This document shows positions 41,568 to 51,427 of a stretch of DNA of 64,000 nucleotides, piece by piece; the first letter of the stretch is position 1, and each line of letters opens with the position of its first letter. The position numbers were made by a program, and so were the translations under genes. The notes under the pieces are model-generated. The model saw nothing but the letters and a program-made list of their open reading frames with translations, did not search any database and was not told where the DNA came from. The stretch comes from a virus: positions 1-64,000 of the IMG/VR virus record IMGVR_UViG_3300043571_000443; one strand, 5' to 3'.

Positions 41568-44500
41568 TACAGTACCCTCCCCCGGGCCAGCGCCCTGACT
41601 TGCTTGATCTGTAGTTCAACTGCATCACTGAGCGGGTTCTGAGTATTCAGGGTAAAGCTAGTGGGGGCCACTACCCGCCGCCCCTGCCGCACCTCTTGCA
41701 ACAGCTCCGATAGCTTAGCCTCGACGCCTGCTATAGACTGGGGCTTGATGGCCATAACGGGCTGACGGGCCATGATGGCCGCTGTTTCGCCTGCAGTATG
41801 CACCCAGCCCCGTCGGGTGGGGGTGATCAGCTCAGGGCCTTCTTCGCCTACCAGGTAGGGCTGGCCAGCCGCAACCGGGCCACCGTCGCGCCGGGCACCA
41901 ATGATCGAACTTAGTGAAGACCCCGACAAAGCGCCTTGAATAGTTGCAGCGGCTTGCTGGCCTCCTCGAACAATGCCTTGCTCTATTTCATTGCCTGCCT
42001 GCTGGCCACCACTCAGAAACGTTTGATTAGCCTGATCGGCGTCAATCAGCTGCAAAATGTCACCTCGCCCTACAGCGCCAAGCAACTCCCTTGCAATCTG
42101 GCTATCAGTGTTCTGCGCGAAATTGATCAAGTCCTTAAGTTGGCCGCCCTGGCTAAGAATCGATTGGAGCTGATTTGCAGCCTGCTCAAATTCTTGGCCT
42201 ACACCTTTGAATAGGCCAGCCTGCTGAGCCTCCCTAAAACGATCCCTGATCAACTGCAATTGCTTCAGTGATTCCCTGTTCTCTTGCTGCTGACTGGTCA
42301 AGGCCTGGGCCAGCAAGCTTGCTCGCTTGCGGTCTAGCTCGACGATTGATTCTTTCAGGCTTTTCTGACTTTGCAGTCCCGCATTTTGATCGCCAATACT
42401 GTCAGTAGCCGCATTAGATTGTTCAGCAGACTGATCAGCGTTTTGTTTTGACGCCTCAGCTTGCTTTTGATCCTCCTCGCTGATCTTTTCTTGAACGTCT
42501 AGCTCTTCATTTTTTGCCTTAAATAGCTGATCGGTTGTCTTGCCAGCTTCCCTAGATGCCGCAGCCGCCTCTTTGCGCAGCCTGACAATTTCCTGTAGCT
42601 GACCGATCTCTTGCTGAGTAGCGCCATTAGCCTGGGCTTTGGACACAGCGATCTCAGCTTCAGTCACCGCAATGTCAGCCAGGACCGTAGCCCGCTGCAC
42701 CTCAGCCTGGGCCAACTGAAACTCAAGGTCTAACTGTTGACGCTTAAATTCAAACTCCTGGGCGATAGCTTGCCGGTTCAATGCGTCAATTTCTTGCTGA
42801 ATGGCCTTTGCTTCAGCTGATCTACCCTCAGCCTCAGCCTGGGCTAGCTTTGTCTGCAGCCGTTCCTGCTCAAGAGTCAACAGCGCCGATTCAACGCCCT
42901 GCTGCTGGGCAAGTAAGGATTGTTCAGTGGAAATGGCCTCCGACCTAAGCCGGATCCGTTCAGATTCGATATTGCTCGACGCCTGGGCCGCGTTAAGCTG
43001 TTCATCTAATGCCTTAATTGCCGCTTCCTTGGCTTGCTCTTCTGCCTGTTTTTTCGCCTGCAGCACCTGCTGGGCTAGGGCAACCCGGTCATTGGCTAGG
43101 GTTAGCTCAACCTGGCGGATCTGGTCAGCGGTCTTCTGCGCGTCTTCACCCTCAGCCGGGGTCAGCTCCTTTAGCTGAGCCAGGAAGTCTTTGTTAGCAT
43201 CAATGCGGTCTTTCAGTGCTTGCTGCTCCGCCTGGGCTAGCTTGGCCGGATCCCCGCCTGCCTCCAGGATGGTAGCCCGGGTGTTGGCAGCGGCTAGCTC
43301 CAGGTCGGATAGGGCCTGCTGGTTAGCAGCAGTAAGCCCTTCAAGGCTCTTTTTCTGTTCCTCAGCCGAATCAGCCAACGCATCACTTACAGCCTGAGCG
43401 ATCTCTTTCTGCTTGTTAGCAATCGCCAGCCGTGCATCAGCAGAATCACGCTCGATAGACTCAATTTCTAGCTGAGCCTGCTGGACTTCTTTGGGATCCA
43501 AGATACCAGCCTCAATAGCTGTCTTTAGCTTGTCGGCATATACCCGATTTTGAGCTACCCGCTTGTTTAGTGCGTCAGCTTCAACCTGCAAAATGCGCGT
43601 CTGGGGCTCGCCTGCCTCGACAAGCTTAGCCTGGGCGTTGAGAGAATCTGTCTCAATTTTTTGTAAAGCCTTAGCGTTCTGAGTCACTAGATCCTGGTAA
43701 CTGTCCACCAAGTCAAAACGTCGCTGAAACTCTAGCTTTTCTTGCTCTAATGCTTTGATAGACGCATTGATCTGGGTGGTAAATTGCTGGTACGCATCGG
43801 CCCCAAGCGTGGCCGGATCCAAGCCTTCCTGCTGGCGTTGTAGCCCTAGCAGGGTGGCATTAATAGCTTCAAGCTGGGTTTGGGCTTGCTTTTGCGAACT
43901 GACGTACTGACCAGTGGCGTTAACCCCTGTCGTACCAAATTGTTCTGTTGATCGAATCACCTCATCGGTGGCAGTAAGTATATTTTCTAATGCTATCTTT
44001 TGGTCATTAAGCTGCTTTTCAGCATTGGTAGTATCGGGCAGTAAGTTAAGAGCTGCGTTTGCACCTGGCACCAAAAGAAGTGCCTGCTGCATACCAGGAA
44101 CAGACTTTATAATCCCGTCAATTCGTTCCCTAATCTGCACCAACTTTTCAGTAATTTTGTCAAGAAAGTCAGTCGGCGGGGGCTCTGCAGGGAACAACTC
44201 CAGTAAACCCTGCCGAGTGGCTGCAGCTTGGCTGCTGGTTCCTTGCAGTTCAAGCTGGACTTCTGCCAAGCTCTTACGAATGTCGTCAGCACCTTCATTA
44301 AGCGCTGCGCCGCCATCCTTGAACCGGCTCAAGGCGACTGACACCGAAGCTATTGCTCCAGCCAGCAATGCGAACTGTGCGCCAGCGCCAGCGGCCCCGG
44401 CAAAGCCCTGGATCGCAGTCCTGGCGGCAGCACCTTGGGCGGCCAAGTTCTGGGCCAATAGCAGGCCGGACCTGGATCCCGTGGCCTGGGCGGTAGCCAG

Positions 44501-46396
44501 CGCTCTTGTAGCTGCAGTTGAAGCGATAACGCTTCTGGTCATGGCGACAAGGCCGCCAGTAATCTGGGTAAATGTGCTGACTAAGTTCTGAGCCCGCACA
44601 GCAATCATCTGCACTACTAATGCTTGGAAGGCTACCTCTACCAGCTTGGTATTGGACAGCAAAGGCTGGAGTGCTTGAACTGCGCTATTGATGACTCCGA
44701 CCAATGCGCTCAGGGTGGGGGCAAGACTGGTAAACAAAGATCCAGCTGCACCAGCAAACGATGCGCCAATCCTGCCGACAGTACCAGCGATCTGTAGCAA
44801 GGAGGCCACAAACCGGCCAGCCGCCTCAGCGGCGCTAACGAACCTAGCGGCTAACTCGCTGATGATTTGTGGGTTGGTCTGCAGTGCCGTGGTGATTCGG
44901 TTTATCTGATCAGCGATGCCTTGGCTAAGTATCTTGGCAATGTCCGTAAACGCCGCTGCCAGCTGGGTGACAAACTCTGGATTGCCGCGCAATGTTTCAG
45001 CAAAACGCTCTCCAGCGTCTGAAATAGCGGTAAAACTGTCGCCCGCCTTAATAATTTCGTTAATTACATCTGTTAAAAATCGAATACTGCCCTCAAGGCC
45101 TATCTCAAAAGCTTTACCCAGCTGATTTCTAAGCGTGTCAATAGATCCACCAATAGTTCTTAAGCTACCATCCAACCCCTCCAGCAAAAGCTTGCCGGTC
45201 TTAACTGCAGCGCCTTCCCCTTGCTGGCTTAATACGGCAACCTCTTCGGTAATTTGCTGGATCCGCTCGATAGATGTGTTGGCAATCGTTTGGAAGGCCC
45301 GACCTCCTTCGATACCAAACAAGGCCTTAAGCACCAGGTCTTGATCTCCCTGACTTAGTGTTTCTAGGCCTGCCTGAATCTCAGGAACAACCTGCAAAAG
45401 ATCCCTAACTTCGCCATTACTATCCCTGACGCTGGCCGCCAAAAGGTTATAAGCTTGGGTAGCTTTCTTGTTTCCCTTGACCAGATCGCCATATTCACTG
45501 TTTGCGCCAGCCGAAGCGGTCTTTAGCCTGTCTAGCGCTGCAGCAAGGTTAGTCCCCGCCTGACTACCCTGGATGCCAGCATCACCCAATGCGCCCAAAA
45601 GGACAGCCGTTGTCGACACAGACTGATTAGCGGCAGCAGCAGCTGGGGCTACATATTTGAACGACTCTCCGAGGCCTGATACCGATGTATTGGTGGCGTT
45701 TGCTGTTGCCACCAGGGTATTAGCGACCTCCAGGCTTTGACTAGCCTGCAACCCATAGGCCCGCAGCGTCTTGGCCACAATATCACCGACTGTCGCCAGT
45801 GATTCTCCTGTAGCCTCTGAGGCCCTGGCAATGCCTTCAAGAGCGTCAGCTGTTTCTGTTGCACTAAAGCCCGCCCTAGTTAATTCAACAGCGGTCTTAG
45901 CGATTTCGATAGGTGTCTTACTCGTGACGATCCCCAGCCGCTCGATCTCGTTACCCAGCGCCTCAAACTGAGGAGTGCCAATGCTCTGGCTAATCGCGCC
46001 AGCCTGCTGCAATGCGCCTTGGAATTCTACAAAGCTAGAGATGGATCCACCGATGACATTACCAACGCCTCTGACGGCGCTGTTGAAGGCTTGAAACCCA
46101 ATCTGGGTTAGCTGTTGCCCAAAGCCCTGCAATAGCCCCTGGAATACCGCATCCAGCTTCCTAGCCTCGCCTGCTGTTGATCGGGTCTGGCCTTCGAGTT
46201 GCCGTAGTTCGTTGATCAGCTGGTCTACCTCAGCCCCGCTCAAATTATAGGCTGCGCCAAGGGCCTTGGCTGTACTGGCCGCCTTTGCATTCTGGTCCTG
46301 CAGTCGCTTTACCTGATCATCCAGGTTCTTGATTTCTTTGGCCGACTGAGCGCCGCCCTGGACACCGATCTTCACCCCAAGTCGTAAATCAGCCAC
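41567..46396 (-). CDS. Tape measure protein
   Basis: 1609 residues, the longest gene, mostly helical with long coiled coils, hydrophobic segments near residues 570-700, and a conserved TMP start (LKDRVKRLQ-like heptads; AYNLSGAEVDQLINELRQLE) with GALGDAGIQGSQAGTNL typical of phage tail tape measures. Its length implies a tail of about 240 nm by the 0.15 nm per residue rule. Ends GRRVVAPTSFTLNTQNPLSD. Confidence 0.92.
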   Translation of the reverse strand: MADLRLGVKIGVQGGAQSAKEIKNLDDQVKRLQDQNAKAASTAKALGAAYNLSGAEVDQLINELRQLEGQTRSTAGEARKLDAVFQGLLQGFGQQLTQIGFQAFNSAVRGVGNVIGGSISSFVEFQGALQQAGAISQSIGTPQFEALGNEIERLGIVTSKTPIEIAKTAVELTRAGFSATETADALEGIARASEATGESLATVGDIVAKTLRAYGLQASQSLEVANTLVATANATNTSVSGLGESFKYVAPAAAAANQSVSTTAVLLGALGDAGIQGSQAGTNLAAALDRLKTASAGANSEYGDLVKGNKKATQAYNLLAASVRDSNGEVRDLLQVVPEIQAGLETLSQGDQDLVLKALFGIEGGRAFQTIANTSIERIQQITEEVAVLSQQGEGAAVKTGKLLLEGLDGSLRTIGGSIDTLRNQLGKAFEIGLEGSIRFLTDVINEIIKAGDSFTAISDAGERFAETLRGNPEFVTQLAAAFTDIAKILSQGIADQINRITTALQTNPQIISELAARFVSAAEAAGRFVASLLQIAGTVGRIGASFAGAAGSLFTSLAPTLSALVGVINSAVQALQPLLSNTKLVEVAFQALVVQMIAVRAQNLVSTFTQITGGLVAMTRSVIASTAATRALATAQATGSRSGLLLAQNLAAQGAAARTAIQGFAGAAGAGAQFALLAGAIASVSVALSRFKDGGAALNEGADDIRKSLAEVQLELQGTSSQAAATRQGLLELFPAEPPPTDFLDKITEKLVQIRERIDGIIKSVPGMQQALLLVPGANAALNLLPDTTNAEKQLNDQKIALENILTATDEVIRSTEQFGTTGVNATGQYVSSQKQAQTQLEAINATLLGLQRQQEGLDPATLGADAYQQFTTQINASIKALEQEKLEFQRRFDLVDSYQDLVTQNAKALQKIETDSLNAQAKLVEAGEPQTRILQVEADALNKRVAQNRVYADKLKTAIEAGILDPKEVQQAQLEIESIERDSADARLAIANKQKEIAQAVSDALADSAEEQKKSLEGLTAANQQALSDLELAAANTRATILEAGGDPAKLAQAEQQALKDRIDANKDFLAQLKELTPAEGEDAQKTADQIRQVELTLANDRVALAQQVLQAKKQAEEQAKEAAIKALDEQLNAAQASSNIESERIRLRSEAISTEQSLLAQQQGVESALLTLEQERLQTKLAQAEAEGRSAEAKAIQQEIDALNRQAIAQEFEFKRQQLDLEFQLAQAEVQRATVLADIAVTEAEIAVSKAQANGATQQEIGQLQEIVRLRKEAAAASREAGKTTDQLFKAKNEELDVQEKISEEDQKQAEASKQNADQSAEQSNAATDSIGDQNAGLQSQKSLKESIVELDRKRASLLAQALTSQQQENRESLKQLQLIRDRFREAQQAGLFKGVGQEFEQAANQLQSILSQGGQLKDLINFAQNTDSQIARELLGAVGRGDILQLIDADQANQTFLSGGQQAGNEIEQGIVRGGQQAAATIQGALSGSSLSSIIGARRDGGPVAAGQPYLVGEEGPELITPTRRGWVHTAGETAAIMARQPVMAIKPQSIAGVEAKLSELLQEVRQGRRVVAPTSFTLNTQNPLSDAVELQIKQVRALARGRVL

Positions 46397-46997
46397 GGTT
46401 CAGCCCCCTTGCCTCTGCCATTTCTCGTTTCTTCTGGGTCAAGATTGCCTTGTCCTTTTCGTCCTGGCTGGCCATCGCCCAGGCCCTGGACTGCATCGCG
46501 GCTAGCAGATCCCTGGCGGGGGTACTATTGGCTAGCTCCACCGCATCGGCCATGTTGCCATCACAGACTGCCGCTAAGGCCGCTAGCAGCTCCACCCGGC
46601 TACTGACCGGCTCACCACCTAGCAAGGGTGGATGCTTGGCTGGGTAGGGGCTATTGAGGGCCACCAGGGGGGCTGGCGTTTCGCCATCGGCCGGGAACAA
46701 TAGCCAGCGCATCAGCATGGGCGATACCCAGTCAGGGTCGATGCCATTCAATTCCAAGCATCGGTCACAGTGTCGCCTAAAGGCTGGATGCTCCAGGTAT
46801 AGTTCACTCAACGTTTTGTCATCCGGGGCGCTGGCTAGCAATTCCCGCACCAGATCCAGCCGCTCCCAAAATTCATGCCAGCCCTGGGCATTGCAACCCC
46901 AGACCAGTTGATACCGGCCATGACGGTCCCGAAACTCAAGCGCTCCAGTCGTCAATAGCCGGTAGTCAAACCCGTCATCGTCACTAACCCAGGGCAT
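46389..46997 (-). CDS. Tail assembly chaperone candidate
   Basis: 202 residues, helical, between the major tail protein and the tape measure: the place of tail assembly chaperones. Residues 45-75 hold LELNGIDPDWVSPML. The stop overlaps the tape-measure start by 8 bases. No slippery frameshift site was seen, so a fused longer form is not supported. Confidence 0.6.
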   Translation of the reverse strand: MPWVSDDDGFDYRLLTTGALEFRDRHGRYQLVWGCNAQGWHEFWERLDLVRELLASAPDDKTLSELYLEHPAFRRHCDRCLELNGIDPDWVSPMLMRWLLFPADGETPAPLVALNSPYPAKHPPLLGGEPVSSRVELLAALAAVCDGNMADAVELANSTPARDLLAAMQSRAWAMASQDEKDKAILTQKKREMAEARGLNRG

Positions 46998-47007
46998 AGC
47001 CGCTTAC

Positions 47008-47784
47008 CTAGACTGTTGCCGTATCCAGGTTGAAGATACGGAATGGCTTATCCCAGCCCGCTGGCGTGGACATACCACAGACCACCTCAACCGTTGGCAC
47101 CCCGTCATCAATGGTGATGGTCGGGTCTTCGGAGATCGACGCTTCGGGGATGTAGATCTTGGTGCCACTGCTAAGCGTTGGCATAAAGATAGTGCCCCAA
47201 AACTCGAACGTACCCCAGCTCTTAGCGCCCGTAGGACCGCCATAGTCCTGAGCATTGTAGGTGGAGCTGGCATAGGCCAGGTAGGCCACGCTAGCGCCCG
47301 CCTGGGCTGCATTGAACGTCAGCGTCGTACCCGACACTGCAACGGTACCGGCACCAGAGCCGCCCACCGTTAGCGCCTGGCCAGCTTGGCCCCACGCGCC
47401 AGACTTGGTAATGACCACCGATACATTGGTAGCACTGATGCCTGCATCGGTGATAGTGTAAGGCCCGGTCGCGGGGACGGTGCCATACTTCAGGGTGGGG
47501 ATGGTGACAGCGCTGGCAGAGCGGGGAAACTGGTTTAGGGCAAAGCCCAGGGTGCCCCAGTCCACTTCGTTGTAGGACAGCGTAAAGCTATAGCTGGTGG
47601 AGCCCTTCACCCGGCTAGCGGTAACCAGGGTGCCTTCGCTGTTAAACTTTTGCGATTCTTTGGACTCAGATTCAGCCGTCAACTCGAAACTTAGTAGCCC
47701 CAGCACCATCATTCGTTGATCGTTTGCGCTGGTGCCAGAGAATGCCGTGGTGCGGATCCACGGATCGCCAATACCTTTGAACAT
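47008..47784 (-). CDS. Major tail protein
   Basis: 258 residues. Beta-rich tube protein followed by an Ig-like insert: IGDPWIRTTAFSGTSANDQR, TSYSFTLSYNEVDWGTLGFAL and an ALTVGGSGAGTVAVSGTTLTF domain. Position (before the chaperone and tape measure) and composition fit. GGGCACTC lies upstream near 47862. Confidence 0.78.
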   Translation of the reverse strand: MFKGIGDPWIRTTAFSGTSANDQRMMVLGLLSFELTAESESKESQKFNSEGTLVTASRVKGSTSYSFTLSYNEVDWGTLGFALNQFPRSASAVTIPTLKYGTVPATGPYTITDAGISATNVSVVITKSGAWGQAGQALTVGGSGAGTVAVSGTTLTFNAAQAGASVAYLAYASSTYNAQDYGGPTGAKSWGTFEFWGTIFMPTLSSGTKIYIPEASISEDPTITIDDGVPTVEVVCGMSTPAGWDKPFRIFNLDTATV

Positions 47785-47866
47785 GATTTTGCCTCTAAAG
47801 CTTTAGTGGGTTGCTGGCATCACGCCATCTTTAGGGGCATCACGCCCACTGGTTTAAGAGTGCCCA

Positions 47867-48289
47867 TCAGCCTGGCCGGTTCTGAACCACCATGGCAAAG
47901 CGTACATCCTGGCGGTAGTCTGGGTCATTGTCAGCCGGTGGGATAATTTCACTGCCGCCATACTGCAGGAATGTTCCCTGGCTAACCTGCCAGCCCGCTA
48001 GCCGTTGGTACAACAGATCGGCCACCTGGTCGCGTAGGCTAAGCTTACGCACCGATATACGACAGTTCAAGGTAATGGTTTGAGTAACGGCACCGGAGAC
48101 GCTGTTCCCTGCCCCCTGAACTGGGCTCCAGGCAATCCAGGCTAGCGTTACCGCATCATTGGCAACAAAGCCGCTCTCGCGCCTGCTATCGGGCAATCCT
48201 TGCACCGCTACGCCTAGGGCAGCGATGGGCGACAGCCGGGCCACCAGGACAGGGATCAGGGTCGTCGTTAGGCTGAATGGGGTGTTCAT
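47867..48289 (-). CDS. Tail terminator/completion protein candidate
   Basis: 140 residues. Small mixed alpha/beta protein (DQVADLLYQRLAGWQVSQGT) between the Phage_tail_S-like gene and the major tail protein, the usual place of tail terminator or completion proteins. ATG 48289 overlaps the upstream stop (TGATG). Confidence 0.5.
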   Translation of the reverse strand: MNTPFSLTTTLIPVLVARLSPIAALGVAVQGLPDSRRESGFVANDAVTLAWIAWSPVQGAGNSVSGAVTQTITLNCRISVRKLSLRDQVADLLYQRLAGWQVSQGTFLQYGGSEIIPPADNDPDYRQDVRFAMVVQNRPG

Positions 48290-48801
48290 CAAGACTCCAG
48301 GTATTTTCCAAAGGCATCGACAAAGAATGGGATCGCCTTGTCTTGGAACCCATCAAAAATATTACGCTCCGGTAGGCCGGGGTGATTGACCTGCTTAGCA
48401 CTACGCCAGCCGTCCTGGGTATAAAACCGCAGCCGGGCTGCACTTTGGGGCCGGATGACATAGGGCTGGGTGCCTAGAATCACCCATGGCGCATACTCCA
48501 GGTTAGTGCCCACCTGCACCTCGGTAGCGCTGGTGCGGGCAAAGGCTAGGCTAGCCAGTAGGCCGCCATCGCGGCGCAGAATACCCCGGGCCTTCTTGCG
48601 GTATTGCTTTTCGGCTACGGTGGAGGGTGCCAAGGGCGCTAGGGGCTTGCCGCCAATGGTCTGGCCACGGATGATGGCTTCCTTGGATAGGCGCTCGATA
48701 TAGGCCCCCGTGGCATTCAGCACCGGGCCTAGGTCGGAGATCTTAGCCGCATACTGGGCTAGGCTGATTCCCGTGGCAGTGTATTCAACAGAGACAGCCA
48801 T
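48289..48801 (-). CDS. Virion morphogenesis protein (Phage_tail_S-like)
   Basis: 170 residues. The segment SKEAIIRGQTIGGKPLAPLA, with KARGILRRDGGLLASLA and AYAPWV-like (NLEYAPWVILG), is like Phage_tail_S proteins (Mu gpG, P2 gpS) that complete the tail or the head-tail joint. GGGCACCCTA lies 25 bases upstream. Confidence 0.68.
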   Translation of the reverse strand: MAVSVEYTATGISLAQYAAKISDLGPVLNATGAYIERLSKEAIIRGQTIGGKPLAPLAPSTVAEKQYRKKARGILRRDGGLLASLAFARTSATEVQVGTNLEYAPWVILGTQPYVIRPQSAARLRFYTQDGWRSAKQVNHPGLPERNIFDGFQDKAIPFFVDAFGKYLES

Positions 48802-48841
48802 GACGGATCCAGAGCGCTGGATCTAGGGTGCCCTGGGGGTA

Positions 48842-49042
48842 TTACACTGAACGACTGCTACGGGCCTCAAAACGAATACCATTATCGCCGGGAAAAGGTT
48901 GGCGGTGATCGGCTACGCCTGTCAAAATTGCGCCAGGAATACCATTTGGGAACGCCTTACAGGACCATTTGCCAGGCTTGTTGCCAATCAAGTGCTTGCA
49001 TTGGTTGCATCCCGGGAAAGAGCTATAAGAATTCGTAGTCAT
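48842..49042 (-). CDS. Small phage zinc-finger-like protein
   Basis: 66 residues with CNQCKHL near residue 10 and a WSCKAFPNGIP segment, then HRQPFPGDNGIRFE. This pattern occurs in short proteins next to MuF genes in phages. Start ATG 49042 overlaps the MuF stop. Function unknown. Confidence 0.6.
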   Translation of the reverse strand: MTTNSYSSFPGCNQCKHLIGNKPGKWSCKAFPNGIPGAILTGVADHRQPFPGDNGIRFEARSSRSV

Positions 49043-50936
49043 CTTCCTCCGGCCACTGGCTAACATAGTCTACATTTTTTTCATCCCGATCTAACCTGCC
49101 CAATACTCTACCATTCGGGTTCTCTCTAACCCATTTTTCCTCATCATCATTAACTTTCTGTCTAGTTAACTCCCTCCTCCTCTCTCTGGCCTCAGCTGCG
49201 TCTTCATTTCTAACGGTGACGACCTGCTTGGTGTCAAACGCGATCCCATAGCCAAAGTCCTGCAAATAGACAGAATCGTAACCTTTGGCTCTCAAGAATT
49301 GGTTAAGGGCCACGCTATCAATAAGGTTGCTTTGATCCCCTGGAAAGTTCTTGCCTATGTTTGCCAGGTCTTTGGAATTAGTAATGTAAGGCTTTTTGGC
49401 CCTAATGTGAGATGTCAGAATACCTACATCTAGCTCAGTAGTAACTGCTCCGGCATATTGCTCGCCTATTCTTCTGTCAATTCCAAAGTAAACTCCCTGG
49501 CCGAAAATGCCTCGACTATTGCGCTCTGGCATTGCGCCTTCATTAGCAATACTATCAGTCACATCCTTGCGGTTGGCGTGATACCAAGCCATCTGGCCAA
49601 AATAACTATCTTTGAGATAGTCAGATGCTTCCTCGTCACTCATTCGGGCCTTCCAGCTCCGGTTGGCTTTGTCGTCAGCCATAGGAGCATTTATGGCTCT
49701 GTCGACACGGACAACTTGATCGCTCCAATCTGCCTGTTCTTTTCGATTGGCTTCGACCTTTGTAATTTGTGTTTTAGTCAGCTTTGCATCAGCAATTGCT
49801 TTCTTGCTCGGCACATAGCCAGCCTCAATGGCGTTAGCTATCTCTATCTTGTACGCATTGACTGATAACCCCGACTCTTTTCGATCCTTATTCCATGTAG
49901 CATCAGGACTAGACTGATCGGCAAGTAGCTGTTTCCGCAGAATGTGTGCTCTAAAATCTTTGGCGCTTAAATCTGGGATAGCATCAGGGTTCCAATCGAC
50001 TGCCTTAAGAACGGGCTCAGCCTTCGCAATCGCCTGCCCTGGCACCCAGCTAGGCTTAGCCGGGCTGACGCCTGCCTTCTTCTCCCAGTAGGTGGGCCCA
50101 TTGTCTGGCTGCAGGCCCTGGCGCTCCAGGTCGTCTAAGCCTTGCTTGCTGTAGTCTTCGTAAAATGCCGTGTCAATGTCGCTCAGCGACGCCGTTGGCA
50201 GGTAGGTGCAACGACAGCGGGGATGGGCCGGGATCGCTGGCGCTTCGCTGGTCTTCCAGGCTTTGGTGTTGCGGGCATAGCATAGGCTACAGGTGCCCTC
50301 AGCCGGGGTAGCAATCCATTGCACATAAGCGACGCCTGCCTGCTCGTAGCGACTCTTTGCCGCCCCATTGTAGGCGCTCATGGTTTCTGTCCTGGCAATG
50401 GTTTCCGCATTGCTCTTGAAGCTTACCCCCAGCGTCTTTAGCTGGCCTTCGATCTTGCGGGTGCCCCAGCCTTGGATTAAACCTTGCTCTACTACAGCGC
50501 TGATCTGGCTAGCTTGCTGGTTGGAATAGTTGACCAGGCGCTCTCTGAACCGCTCCGCTTGATTACGGACTGCGCCAATCGGGATGGTGGTAAATGGGGC
50601 CTGGAGGCCGATATAGTTCAAGCTATCGCCTGCCATCTGCTGGCCCAGGTCAACCGCCTGCTGGATTACGTCATAGCCTAGCTGCTCAATGGCTTGCTCA
50701 TTGCCAGGGTTAAGGAACTTCAACGCCTCGCCCATCTCCGCTGCAATCGCACCTTGGCGCACCAGGGTAGAAATGCTACCAGCCTGCTGCAGCCGTGGCA
50801 TGGCATCCCGCAGCTTAGCCACCATCGCTCGGTAGCTAACGTCATAGGCCGCTGCAATGCGCTTCAGCACATCCTGACTGGCCTTGTCTAGTTCGGCGTC
50901 GTAGCGGTCGGCAATGTTGACTAGCTGGCGGCTCAC
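49023..50936 (-). CDS. MuF head protein fused to ADP-ribosyltransferase-like domain
   Basis: 637 residues. Residues about 160-250 hold a Phage_Mu_F domain (NAETIARTETMSAYNGAAKS, then AEGTCSLCYARNTKAW and HPRCRCTYLP), which takes part in head morphogenesis. A helical linker follows. The C-terminal part (about 445-590) contains WYHANRKDVTDSIANEGAMP, GIFGQGVYFGIDRRIGEQYA and AKGYDSVYLQDFGYGIAFDT, which looks like an ADP-ribosyltransferase fold. MuF-toxin fusions are known; these may be injected with the DNA. The C-terminal part is more AT-rich, suggesting an acquired module. Confidence 0.72.
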   Translation of the reverse strand: MSRQLVNIADRYDAELDKASQDVLKRIAAAYDVSYRAMVAKLRDAMPRLQQAGSISTLVRQGAIAAEMGEALKFLNPGNEQAIEQLGYDVIQQAVDLGQQMAGDSLNYIGLQAPFTTIPIGAVRNQAERFRERLVNYSNQQASQISAVVEQGLIQGWGTRKIEGQLKTLGVSFKSNAETIARTETMSAYNGAAKSRYEQAGVAYVQWIATPAEGTCSLCYARNTKAWKTSEAPAIPAHPRCRCTYLPTASLSDIDTAFYEDYSKQGLDDLERQGLQPDNGPTYWEKKAGVSPAKPSWVPGQAIAKAEPVLKAVDWNPDAIPDLSAKDFRAHILRKQLLADQSSPDATWNKDRKESGLSVNAYKIEIANAIEAGYVPSKKAIADAKLTKTQITKVEANRKEQADWSDQVVRVDRAINAPMADDKANRSWKARMSDEEASDYLKDSYFGQMAWYHANRKDVTDSIANEGAMPERNSRGIFGQGVYFGIDRRIGEQYAGAVTTELDVGILTSHIRAKKPYITNSKDLANIGKNFPGDQSNLIDSVALNQFLRAKGYDSVYLQDFGYGIAFDTKQVVTVRNEDAAEARERRRELTRQKVNDDEEKWVRENPNGRVLGRLDRDEKNVDYVSQWPEEDDYEFL

Positions 50937-51427
50937 ACCACATCACCCCACTGCACCCGATAGCTAAATACCCCTGATAGCTTTTTGCCTAGCAGTTGAT
51001 CAGGGAGCTGGTACTGGCTAGCCAGGGTAGCGCCTAGCGTAAACTGGCCTTCGTGGTCGAGGTGGCGGCGGTTGCGCTCAACAAAGGCATTGAAGCTGGC
51101 TAAGCTTCCCCAAGTACGCAATAGGCCAGTGCTGGGGTTAATCAGCGTGAAATCCTGTGACAGTCGCCATAGGTAGGCGGGCATCGTCACCCCTGGCCGG
51201 ATCGTCGAGGCTGGCCGCTGGGGTGCCAGGAAGTAACCCTCTAGCGGGATCTCAGTCAGGGTACTGCCCGCCTCCTGCAGTAGCCGATCATTGCCGACCT
51301 TGATCCACGCTACGCCGACCTGGGTAGTCACCAACGACTCCGGCAGCCCGCTGGCGTTGGTGGTAGCCGTAGCTGGCACCGTCATTACCAAAGTAAGGCT
51401 AGCGTACTGGTCAAGGGGCGTCGGCAT
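50933..51427 (-). CDS. Head-tail connector candidate
   Basis: 164 residues, beta-rich, beginning MPTPLDQYASLTLVM; overlaps the MuF start by 4 bases. Place in the module between head and tail genes suggests a connector or stopper. No family recognised. Confidence 0.45.
   Translation of the reverse strand: MPTPLDQYASLTLVMTVPATATTNASGLPESLVTTQVGVAWIKVGNDRLLQEAGSTLTEIPLEGYFLAPQRPASTIRPGVTMPAYLWRLSQDFTLINPSTGLLRTWGSLASFNAFVERNRRHLDHEGQFTLGATLASQYQLPDQLLGKKLSGVFSYRVQWGDVV

Noticed and set aside
46389-46997. A programmed frameshift joining the tail chaperone gene to a second frame
   Set aside because: No slippery heptamer or suitable downstream frame was seen near its end; the stop overlaps the tape-measure start directly.
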